Assembly: GCF_025252405.1 (NCBI RefSeq)
Contig: NZ_CP104307.1
Span: 1,550,001 to 1,614,000, forward strand
From: Flavobacterium sp. TR2
GTDB taxonomy: Bacteria; Bacteroidota; Bacteroidia; Flavobacteriales; Flavobacteriaceae
DNA: 64,000 bases
Direction of reading: 5' to 3'
The position numbers were made by a program, and so were the translations under genes. The notes beneath the pieces are model-generated. The model was not told where the DNA came from. It searched no databases and worked only from the letters and a program-made list of their open reading frames with translations. This document shows, in pieces, positions 15,578 through 22,867 of this stretch (positions are counted from its first letter, which is position 1; each line of letters opens with the position of its first letter).

Positions 15578-16750
15578 ATGAATACAGAAGAATTTGGTTT
15601 TGAAACACAAGCCATCAGAACACAATTAGAAAGATCTCAATATTTAGAACACTCGGTGCCTTTGTACCTTTCGTCAAGCTTTGTTTTTGAAGATGCAGAA
15701 GATATGCGAGCTTCATTTACAGAAGAAAAAGAAAGAAATATTTACAGCCGTTTCAGCAATCCAAACACGTCAGAGTTTGTAGACAAGATCTGCAAAATGG
15801 AAGGTGCCGATTCTGGTTACGCTTTCGCAACAGGAATGGCGGCAGTTTATTCTACTTTTGCAGCTTTGTTGAATTCTGGAGATCATATTGTTTCTGCAAG
15901 TAGTGTTTTCGGTTCGACTCACGCTTTGTTTATGACTTATTTTCCAAAATGGAATATCGAAACTTCTTATTTCGAAATCAGTAAGCCAGAAACGATCGAG
16001 AGCTTCATTAAACCAAACACCAAAATATTATACGCCGAATCTCCTACAAATCCTGGAGTAGATGTTATCGATTTAGAATTGTTGGGAAATATTGCCAAAA
16101 AACACAACTTGATTTTAATAATCGACAACTGTTTTGCAACGCCTTATTTACAGCAGCCAATTAAATTTGGAGCGCATCTGGTGATCCATTCAGCAACAAA
16201 ATTAATAGACGGACAAGGACGTGTTCTAGGTGGAGTAACGGTTGGAGATGCTGAGTTAATCAGACAGATTTATTTGTTTTCAAGAAATACAGGGCCAGCT
16301 TTATCGCCATTTAATGCATGGGTTTTATCTAAAAGTTTAGAAACTTTGGCTGTTCGTGTAGACAGACATTGCGAAAATGCTTTAAAAGTCGCTGAGTTTT
16401 TAGAAAGCCATCCAAATGTAAACAGCGTAAAATATCCGTTTTTGAAATCGCATCCGCAATATGAAATTGCCAAAAAACAGATGAAAGCTGGCGGAAACAT
16501 CATTGCATTTGAAATTAAAGGCGGAATCGAAGCGGGAAGAAAATTCTTGAACAGCATTAAACTTTGCTCGTTATCTGCAAATATTGGAGATACAAGAACA
16601 ATTGTCACGCATCCGGCTTCAACAACACATAGCAAATTATCCGAAGAAGATCAATTGGCGGTTGGAATCACACAAGGACTTGTTCGTGTTTCTGTAGGTT
16701 TAGAAACTGTAGAAGATGTAATTGCAGATTTGAAACAAGCACTTTCTTAA
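15578..16750 (+). CDS. metZ: O-succinyl/acetylhomoserine sulfhydrylase (MetZ-like)
   Basis: PLP enzyme of the Cys/Met metabolism family, 390 residues from ATG 15578 (an upstream TTG at 15548 adds a low-complexity KQKKQKNN stretch and is not preferred). PLP lysine K208 lies in SATKLIDGQGRVLGG, and YSRFSNPN (56-63) and DNCFATPYLQQP (183-194) are family signatures. The GQGR sequence and shorter length favour the succinylhomoserine-type (MetZ) group. With MetX in the same operon, either acyl ester is possible. Last gene of the riboswitch operon. Confidence 0.85.
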   Translation: MNTEEFGFETQAIRTQLERSQYLEHSVPLYLSSSFVFEDAEDMRASFTEEKERNIYSRFSNPNTSEFVDKICKMEGADSGYAFATGMAAVYSTFAALLNSGDHIVSASSVFGSTHALFMTYFPKWNIETSYFEISKPETIESFIKPNTKILYAESPTNPGVDVIDLELLGNIAKKHNLILIIDNCFATPYLQQPIKFGAHLVIHSATKLIDGQGRVLGGVTVGDAELIRQIYLFSRNTGPALSPFNAWVLSKSLETLAVRVDRHCENALKVAEFLESHPNVNSVKYPFLKSHPQYEIAKKQMKAGGNIIAFEIKGGIEAGRKFLNSIKLCSLSANIGDTRTIVTHPASTTHSKLSEEDQLAVGITQGLVRVSVGLETVEDVIADLKQALS

Positions 16751-16775
16751 TTATATATTTCAATTTTCGATTTAT

Positions 16776-16820
16776 AAGACGATTTTTAGCTGTAAATTTA
16801 ATGCAGCTGAAAATCGTCTT
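16776..16820 (+). terminator. Terminator of met operon
   Basis: AAGACGATTTTTAGCTG (16776-16792) pairs with CAGCTGAAAATCGTCTT (16804-16820) with one G-T pair and is followed by T residues. It ends the metX-thrA-osmC-metZ transcript. Confidence 0.9.
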
Positions 16821-16887
16821 TTTTAATTCAGAGTTTTCACAAAAAGTTTATTTTTGGATGCTTTAAAGTGAATAAACGAAGTAATTT

Positions 16888-16902
16888 GATAGAATTAGTA
16901 GA
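16888..16902 (+). promoter_or_regulatory. Candidate operator (copy D) of the Rrf2 gene
   Basis: GATAGAATTAGTAGA, followed by ATTT, shares GAATTAGTnGAATTTAA with the site at 7154-7171 and TTAGTAGA with the reverse complement of the site at 18551. It is about 105 bases upstream of the Rrf2 gene, ahead of a promoter-like TATTTTTG near 16944. Autoregulation is plausible but not shown. Confidence 0.4.
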
Positions 16903-17008
16903 ATTTAACTTTATTCTTTTGTGATAGTTCAAACAAAAAGCATATTTTTGTTGTTTAATAATTTGCGGCAATCAGATAACGATTGAAGCTGCAATCTAAA
17001 ACATAAAG

Positions 17009-17419
17009 ATGCTTTCAAAAAAGACAAAATACGGAATAAAAGCTTTGACTTATTTAGCAAGACGGGAAAATAACGAACCAGTTCAAATTGCCGAAATTGC
17101 CAAAAGCGAACATATTTCGATTAAATTTTTAGAGAGTATTTTACTTCTATTGAGAAACTCTGGATTTCTTGGCGCTAAAAAAGGAAAAGGAGGAGGTTAT
17201 TACTTGATAAAAGACCCGAAAGACATCAGCATGGCAAAAGTGTACCGAATTCTTGAAGGGCCAATTGCTTTACTGCCTTGCGCAAGCCATAATTTCTACG
17301 AAAGATGCGACGACTGCGACGATGAGTCAACCTGCGCAGCGCGAAGATTGATGACTGAGGTTCGTGATAATACACTCAAAATATTAGAAAGCAATTCTTT
17401 GGCAGATATTGCATTTTAG
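17009..17419 (+). CDS. Rrf2 family transcriptional regulator
   Basis: 136 residues. An N-terminal winged helix (KYGIKALTYLAR, then IAEIAKSEHISIKFLESILLLL) and GAKKGKGGGYYL wing match the Rrf2 family (IscR, CymR, NsrR). Four Cys, C91, C100, C103 and C109 (CDDCDDESTC), lie where Fe-S-binding members hold their cluster, so it may carry a 2Fe-2S or 4Fe-4S cluster. CymR-type members control cysteine metabolism, and the location between the met operon and the sulfate assimilation operon fits a cysteine or sulfide sensor. Candidate operator sites are listed at 3900, 7142, 16888 and 18551. Confidence 0.9.
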   Translation: MLSKKTKYGIKALTYLARRENNEPVQIAEIAKSEHISIKFLESILLLLRNSGFLGAKKGKGGGYYLIKDPKDISMAKVYRILEGPIALLPCASHNFYERCDDCDDESTCAARRLMTEVRDNTLKILESNSLADIAF

Positions 17420-17424
17420 TTTTG

Positions 17425-17502
17425 AACCATATAAGTTATATAAGTTCATTTTAGACTTTGCGATAAAGTTTTATTAAATGAACTTATATAACTTATATGG
17501 TT
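17425..17502. repeat. 27-bp perfect inverted repeat
   Basis: Arms 17425-17451 and 17476-17502 are exact reverse complements (starting AACCATATAAGTTATATAAG). They sit between convergent rrf2 and TSUP genes. An imperfect copy is at 9011-9140. It may also serve as a transcription stop, though no long T-run follows. Confidence 0.85.
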
Positions 17503-17508
17503 TATTCT

Positions 17509-18291
17509 TTAAAAAATCAATTTGTATCCAGCGAGAAAAAGCATTACTGCAATAGCATTTCTAAGAAACTGATCTGGGACTTTTCCGCTTAGCATACTTC
17601 CCATGTATATGCCTGGGAGAGATCCCATTAACAGTTGTCCAAGTAAGCCAATATCTAAATTCCCCATTGAAGCGTGTCCTATTCCGGCAACCAATGTCAA
17701 GGGAACAGCGTGTGCAATTTCAGTTCCCACTAATCTTGGTGTCGGCAATAAAGGATAAAGAAAAAATAAAGTTACAGTTCCCAAAGCGCCTGCTCCAATA
17801 GAAGTTAAAGTAACCGTTGCTCCTAGTAATATTCCTATTCCAATGGTGAGCATATTTTGGGTCGTGCTTTCACTATGAAATTTGTCTCCAGCGTGTTTCT
17901 GTGAGAATTTCAAAAGTCTTTTTTTGAAAATAATTGCAACGGAAGTAAATAGCAAAGCCCATCCTAAACTGTATTTAATAACGCCATTTATGGTTTCAAT
18001 ATCAGTTTTGATGCTGTTTAAAATCCAAAGTGTTACGAGGGCTGCGGGAACACTGCCTAGAGTCAGCCAGCCCGTAATCTTCCAGTTGATGTTGCCTTTT
18101 TTGTTGTGAACAAATACGCCTCCAGCTTTAGTAAAAGCGGCGTAAAGCAAATCGGTTCCTACTGCCGTTGTTGGCGGGATATTAAAGTATAATAAAATAG
18201 GAGTCATTAAAGAACCGCCGCCTACACCTGTTAATCCGACAATAAAACCAACTACCAAACCTGCAATTACAAGACCAATCTGAAAATCCAT
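17509..18291 (-). CDS. TSUP/TauE family membrane transporter
   Basis: 260 residues from ATG 18291 (a TTG 30 bases upstream is possible but adds a polar tail). Multiple hydrophobic helices, with family glycine-rich repeats GLTGVGGGSLMTPIL near residues 20-34 and TSIGAGALGTVTL near 165-177, identify a TSUP (sulfite exporter TauE/SafE) protein. Such proteins move sulfite, sulfate, organosulfonates or sulfur-containing acids across the inner membrane. Convergent with rrf2 and neighbour to the sulfate operon, it likely handles a sulfur anion. Direction and substrate cannot be read from sequence. Confidence 0.88.
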   Translation of the reverse strand: MDFQIGLVIAGLVVGFIVGLTGVGGGSLMTPILLYFNIPPTTAVGTDLLYAAFTKAGGVFVHNKKGNINWKITGWLTLGSVPAALVTLWILNSIKTDIETINGVIKYSLGWALLFTSVAIIFKKRLLKFSQKHAGDKFHSESTTQNMLTIGIGILLGATVTLTSIGAGALGTVTLFFLYPLLPTPRLVGTEIAHAVPLTLVAGIGHASMGNLDIGLLGQLLMGSLPGIYMGSMLSGKVPDQFLRNAIAVMLFLAGYKLIF

Positions 18292-18512
18292 GAAAAAATA
18301 TTTGCCGCTAAAATACAACAATTTTATAATAATCCTATCGATTTTATAGAGATTAAAAAAGGTATTTAATAAGCAAATATTTTAAGCGCATAAAATGTTG
18401 GAATATCTTGCAATGCAGGGTTATTTGTGAAATTATAGCGAAAAATCCTTAAAGCGCTCTTTTATAATGTCATAAAAGGTTAATTGAGGGTTTAAAAAAA
18501 TAATAATATTGC

Positions 18513-18575
18513 TTTGTAATTTAGAAATAAGTAGTATTTTTGCAAAGTAATCTACTAACCCGATAGGGTAATAGA
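18513..18575 (+). promoter_or_regulatory. Promoter and candidate operator (copy A) of the sulfate assimilation operon
   Basis: TTTG (18513-18516), 18 bases, then TATTTTTG (18535-18542) form the promoter. Directly downstream, 18551-18575 contains CTACTA, ACCC-GATA-GGGT and TAATAG, a dyad-like arrangement. GATAGGGTAATAGA is identical to the site at 3909-3922. Its position over the start point suits a repressor, most simply the Rrf2 protein. Confidence 0.6.
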
Positions 18576-18603
18576 TTTTTGAACAAATTTATAGTTGTTA
18601 AAT

Positions 18604-19491
18604 ATGGAGAAAGAACTGAAAATAAATAGTGCTGATTCTTTAAAAGAAAAGCTTTGGATTGGAATTCCTGTTGTTTTACTAGTAGGTTTATTATCTGTTT
18701 TAATATATAATCATCACGCTGAATTTACGTGGGATGGATTTGTAAATGGTTTTAATGTGGAGTTCTTAGTGTTTTTAGCCATTGGAGTTTTTGCTCAATT
18801 GGTTGATGGGACTTTAGGAATGGGTTACGGAGCGACTTCAACGTCATTTTTATTGGCTTATGGAGTTCCGCCAGTTGTAAGCAGTACAGCAGTTCACGTT
18901 TCAGAAATGTTTACTACGGGGGCTTCAGCGCTTTCTCACCATCGTTTTGGAAACATCAATAAAAAATTGGTAAAGCATTTGTTGATTCCAGGAGTTTTAG
19001 GTTCTATTACAGGAGCTTACTTGTTGGCAGATGTTATTGATGGAGACGTTATAAAGCCATTTATTGCAGTTTATATGATCATTTTAGCGGTTATCATTAT
19101 CAGAAAAGCGCTAAAAAAGAATATTATAAAAAAGAAAACAAAAAAATTAGGCGCTCTAGCTGTTTTCGGCGGATTCATGGATTCTGTTGGAGGCGGAGGC
19201 TGGGGACCGATAGTAACGTCAACATTATTAGGAAGAGGAAGAAATCCGAGATATACGATTGGTTCAGTAAATGCAGCGGAGTTTGCGATTTCATTTGCAA
19301 GCGGTATCACGTTCATGCTTTTTGGAGGAATCCACGGTTGGCAGGTTATTATCGGACTGATTTTAGGAGGAGTCGTTTCAGCGCCATTAGCAGCTTATTT
19401 GGTAAACAAAATCAAAAGAAAACCAATGATGGTTGCGGTTGGAGTTCTAATTATAGTATTGAGTTTAAAAACATTATCTAAATTATTGTAA
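18604..19491 (+). CDS. TSUP family transporter of the cys operon
   Basis: 295 residues from ATG 18604 (TTG 18595 is an alternative three codons longer). It has an N-terminal membrane helix (about residues 18-38) followed by the TSUP repeats: QLVDGTLGMGYGATSTSFLL near 73-92 and GGFMDSVGGGGWGPIVTSTLL near 186-206. As first gene of the sulfate reduction operon it is the likely sulfate (or other sulfur anion) importer, since no CysUWA or SulP gene is visible here. It is related to, but not a close copy of, the TSUP protein at 17509. It is followed 25 bases later by cysH. Confidence 0.88.
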   Translation: MEKELKINSADSLKEKLWIGIPVVLLVGLLSVLIYNHHAEFTWDGFVNGFNVEFLVFLAIGVFAQLVDGTLGMGYGATSTSFLLAYGVPPVVSSTAVHVSEMFTTGASALSHHRFGNINKKLVKHLLIPGVLGSITGAYLLADVIDGDVIKPFIAVYMIILAVIIIRKALKKNIIKKKTKKLGALAVFGGFMDSVGGGGWGPIVTSTLLGRGRNPRYTIGSVNAAEFAISFASGITFMLFGGIHGWQVIIGLILGGVVSAPLAAYLVNKIKRKPMMVAVGVLIIVLSLKTLSKLL

Positions 19492-19505
19492 AAGATAATT
19501 TTAGA

Positions 19506-19511
19506 AAGGAG
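19506..19511 (+). promoter_or_regulatory. Shine-Dalgarno-like site before cysH
   Basis: AAGGAG lies five bases before the cysH ATG. Such sites are rare in Flavobacteriia, whose ribosomes largely do not use them. It may be chance, or it may matter for reinitiation after the TSUP gene 25 bases upstream. Confidence 0.4.
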
Positions 19512-19516
19512 AGATT

Positions 19517-20227
19517 ATGAGTGCGAGTATTGTACAAGAATTATTAGAAAAAACTAAAAATTTTTCGCTTGACGAAACCTTAGTTTTTTTAGCGAAAGAA
19601 TTTCCGGGAAAAGTAATTTTTTCAACTTCTTTCGGTCAGGAAGATCAGGTAATTACTGATTTTATTGCAAAAAGTAACACTGATATAAAGGTGTTTACTT
19701 TAGATACCGGAAGATTATTTCAGGAAACGTATGATGTTTTTCATAAAACATTAAAAAAATACAAAAGACCAATCGAAGTTTATTTCCCAGAAGCTGCTTC
19801 AGTAGAAAAACTATTGCAGGAAAAAGGACCAAACAGCTTTTACGATTCGGTAGAAAACAGAAAAGAATGTTGTTTTATTCGAAAAGTGGTTCCATTGAGA
19901 AAAGCTTTGGCAGGAAATGCAGTTTGGATAACAGGTTTAAGAGCAGAGCAGTCAGAAAACAGAAACGATTTAAGTTTGTTTGAATACGACGGAAACTTTG
20001 AAATCATCAAATTCAATCCGCTATTAAAATGGACATTAGAAGAAGTTGAAGCATATCTTTCAGAAAACAATGTTCCTCAAAATGCTTTACACAAACAAGG
20101 TTTCGTAAGTATTGGATGTGCGCCTTGTACGAGAGCCATTTTCCCTGGAGAAGACATCAGAGCCGGAAGATGGTGGTGGGAATCAAGCCATAAAGAGTGC
20201 GGATTGCATAGTGCTAAGAAAGAGTAA
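19517..20227 (+). CDS. cysH: Adenylylsulfate (APS) reductase, assimilatory
   Basis: Reduces APS to sulfite in the cytoplasm. 236 residues of the PAPS/APS reductase family. The four cluster cysteines are present (C118, C119, C201, C204 in ECCF and GCAPC), which marks the APS-type enzyme with a 4Fe-4S cluster rather than the PAPS type. The catalytic ECGLH is at 227-231. The SFGQEDQV loop (38-45) and LDTGRLF (62-68) bind the nucleotide. APS specificity agrees with the absence of an APS kinase gene in this operon. The start is supported by a Shine-Dalgarno-like AAGGAG. Confidence 0.93.
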   Translation: MSASIVQELLEKTKNFSLDETLVFLAKEFPGKVIFSTSFGQEDQVITDFIAKSNTDIKVFTLDTGRLFQETYDVFHKTLKKYKRPIEVYFPEAASVEKLLQEKGPNSFYDSVENRKECCFIRKVVPLRKALAGNAVWITGLRAEQSENRNDLSLFEYDGNFEIIKFNPLLKWTLEEVEAYLSENNVPQNALHKQGFVSIGCAPCTRAIFPGEDIRAGRWWWESSHKECGLHSAKKE

Positions 20228-20409
20228 AGATTTTATAGAAGCAAGAAGCTAGAGGCAAGACTTTCTAGAGAGAATATAGATTATAGAATAAAGAGTGGAG
20301 ATTTTAAATCAGGAGAAAAACTTGAAACTTTAAACCTGACTCGAGAGCTTTAGCTCGAACAGGCGAAGCAAACAAAATTTTCACAACAAAAATATCAAAC
20401 AAAAAAACA

Positions 20410-21309
20410 ATGAGTTCAGTATTAAAAACAAACGCTTTAGAGAGTGAAGCGATATACATTTTCAGAGAAGTAATTTCACAGTTTGACAAACCGGTTTTAC
20501 TTTTCTCAGGAGGAAAAGATTCTATTACATTGGTGCGTTTGGCGCAAAAAGCATTTTTCCCTGCTAAGATTCCGTTTCCTCTATTACACGTTGATACGGG
20601 GCACAATTTCCCTGAGACAATTGCTTTCAGAGATAAATTGGTAGAAGAATTAGGTTTAGAGCTAATCGTTCGTAATGTTCAGGATGCTATTGATGAAGGA
20701 AAAGTAGTTGAAGAAACTGGAAAATATTCAAGCCGTAACAGCTTGCAGACTACAACACTTTTGGATGCAATTGAAGAATTCAAATTTGATGCTTGTATTG
20801 GTGGTGCACGTCGTGATGAGGAAAAAGCGAGAGCAAAAGAACGTATTTTCTCGGTTCGTGACGATTTCGGACAATGGGACGAAAAAAATCAGAGACCGGA
20901 GTTGTTTGATATTTTGAATGGAAAAATTGAAAACGGTCAAAACGTTCGTGTTTTCCCAATTTCAAACTGGACAGAATTAGATGTTTGGAGTTATATCGAA
21001 AAAGAAAAAATCGAAATTCCTTCAATCTACTTCTCACATAAAAGAAAAGTTTTTTTGAGAGACGGTTTAATCTGGTCACATTCTCCTTTTGTGTATCAGG
21101 AAGAAGACGAACAAATCGAAGAAAGAATTGTTCGCTTCAGAACCGTTGGAGACATGAGCTGTACAGCAGCAGTTGAATCTTACGCAGCAACAATCGAAGA
21201 AGTTGTAGGTGAAATCAGATCATCAACCATTTCTGAAAGAGGAGCCAGAATCGATGATAAACGTTCTGAAGCTGCAATGGAAAAAAGAAAACAACAAGGA
21301 TACTTTTAA
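20410..21309 (+). CDS. cysD: Sulfate adenylyltransferase subunit 2
   Basis: Catalytic ATP pyrophosphatase subunit that makes APS from sulfate and ATP together with CysN. 299 residues, normal length. PP-loop SGGKDS is at residues 33-38, and HVDTGHNFPET and GGARRDEEKARAKERIFS are family signatures. It lies 182 bases after cysH in the same direction; that gap holds a short hairpin (GAGCTTTAGCTC) and AACCTGA-type word repeats. cysN follows. Confidence 0.96.
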   Translation: MSSVLKTNALESEAIYIFREVISQFDKPVLLFSGGKDSITLVRLAQKAFFPAKIPFPLLHVDTGHNFPETIAFRDKLVEELGLELIVRNVQDAIDEGKVVEETGKYSSRNSLQTTTLLDAIEEFKFDACIGGARRDEEKARAKERIFSVRDDFGQWDEKNQRPELFDILNGKIENGQNVRVFPISNWTELDVWSYIEKEKIEIPSIYFSHKRKVFLRDGLIWSHSPFVYQEEDEQIEERIVRFRTVGDMSCTAAVESYAATIEEVVGEIRSSTISERGARIDDKRSEAAMEKRKQQGYF

Positions 21310-21454
21310 TAATTATGAGTTATGAGTTTTGAATTATGAGTGTAATTCCAAACGAAATTTAAAAGTTAGAATCAAGAAAACAAAAACATACAGATTATAA
21401 GTTTCGAGAGAATATGAAACCTGAAACTTTAAACCTGAAACAACATAAATTAGA

Positions 21455-22699
21455 ATGGACGTTTTAAAAATAGCAACAGCAGGAAGTGTAGATGACGGGA
21501 AAAGTACTTTGATCGGAAGATTATTGTACGATACAAAATCATTGACTACAGATAAAATAGAAGCAATTGAAAAAAGCAGTAAGCAAAAAGGATATGATTA
21601 CCTTGATTTTTCATTGGCTACTGACGGATTGGTGGCAGAAAGAGAGCAAGGAATCACGATTGACGTTGCGCATATTTATTTTTCGACTGCAAAGAAAAGT
21701 TACATTATTGCCGATACTCCGGGGCACGTAGAATATACAAGAAACATGGTTACAGGAGCTTCGACTTCTCAGGTTTCTATTATTTTGATTGATGCGAGAA
21801 AAGGTGTTATCGAGCAGACTTACCGTCACTTTTTCATCAATAATTTATTGAGAGTAAAAGAGGTAATTGTTGCCATCAACAAAATGGATCTGGTAGATTA
21901 CTCAGAAGAAGTTTTCAATAAAATCAAAGCTGATTTTGAGGCTTTAAATGCAAAAAGCACTTACAAAGAGCAAAATGTAAGCTACATTCCGTTAAGCGCC
22001 ATCAACGGCGGAAACGTGGTAGATAAATCTGAAAATATGCCTTGGTACGAGGGGCAAACAGTTTTGGAACATTTAGAAGGATTGCATTCTTCAGATGTTT
22101 TTGAATCAGGAAAAGCACGTTTCCCGGTTCAGACCGTTATTCGTCCAAAAACAGAAGAATACCATGATTTTAGAGGTTATGCAGGAAAATTATACGGAAA
22201 CTCAATTAAAGTTGGAGATGCGGTAACAGTTCTTCCTTCTTTAACAGAATCAAAAGTTTCTAAGATTCACTTTTTCGACAAATCGTTTGATGAAGCTTCA
22301 GCAGGTTCTTCAATCACAATCGAATTAGAAAATGATATCAATGTAACGAGAGGCGATATGATTGTAAAATCTGACGAGCTTCCAAAAATTGAAAAAGATA
22401 TCTCGACAACAGTTTGCTGGATGGACAGTAAAAAACTCGTTCCGGGAACAAAATATTTGGTACAGCACAATACAAACAGAGTTTTAGCAAAAGTAGAAAG
22501 CATTAAAAATACAATTGCTACAGATTACTCAGGTACGACAGAGGCTTCACAATTAGCCATCAACGAAATTGGAGAAGTAACGATCAAATTAAGCAAACCG
22601 TTATATTTTGATTCATACAACGAAAACAAATCAAACGGTGCTTTCATCTTAATCGATACAGCAACAAACACAACAGCAGGAGTAGGATTCATTAGGTAG
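21455..22699 (+). CDS. cysN: Sulfate adenylyltransferase subunit 1 (GTPase)
   Basis: GTPase subunit that drives sulfate adenylation by CysD. 414 residues, an EF-Tu-like protein. P-loop GSVDDGKS is at 10-17, DTPGH at 87-91 and NKMD at 142-145, followed by two beta-barrel domains. There is no C-terminal APS kinase fusion (CysC), consistent with direct APS reduction by CysH. The ATG start gives the typical short N-terminus. Confidence 0.95.
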   Translation: MDVLKIATAGSVDDGKSTLIGRLLYDTKSLTTDKIEAIEKSSKQKGYDYLDFSLATDGLVAEREQGITIDVAHIYFSTAKKSYIIADTPGHVEYTRNMVTGASTSQVSIILIDARKGVIEQTYRHFFINNLLRVKEVIVAINKMDLVDYSEEVFNKIKADFEALNAKSTYKEQNVSYIPLSAINGGNVVDKSENMPWYEGQTVLEHLEGLHSSDVFESGKARFPVQTVIRPKTEEYHDFRGYAGKLYGNSIKVGDAVTVLPSLTESKVSKIHFFDKSFDEASAGSSITIELENDINVTRGDMIVKSDELPKIEKDISTTVCWMDSKKLVPGTKYLVQHNTNRVLAKVESIKNTIATDYSGTTEASQLAINEIGEVTIKLSKPLYFDSYNENKSNGAFILIDTATNTTAGVGFIR

Positions 22700-22720
22700 C
22701 TTCGCTGCTTTAAGCTTTAA

Positions 22721-22857
22721 GCTTTAGGCTTTAAGCTTTTTGCAAGAATGTATAACAAGTTACGCAAGAAAGCCTACAGCTTATTGCCTAAAGCCTACAG
22801 CATCAAAAAAAACACAAAGTTAATAAAGCTTATAGCCTAAAGCTTAAAGCCTAAAGC
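22721..22857. repeat. Inverted word repeats between cysN and sulfite reductase
   Basis: GCTTTAGGCTTTAAGC (22721-22736) and GCTTAAAGCCTAAAGC (22842-22857) are exact reverse complements enclosing 105 bases of further GCCTA/TAGGC-type words. Located within the cys operon, it would form a long stem in the mRNA just before the next start codon. Confidence 0.75.
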
Positions 22858-22867
22858 GTAAAAAGAA

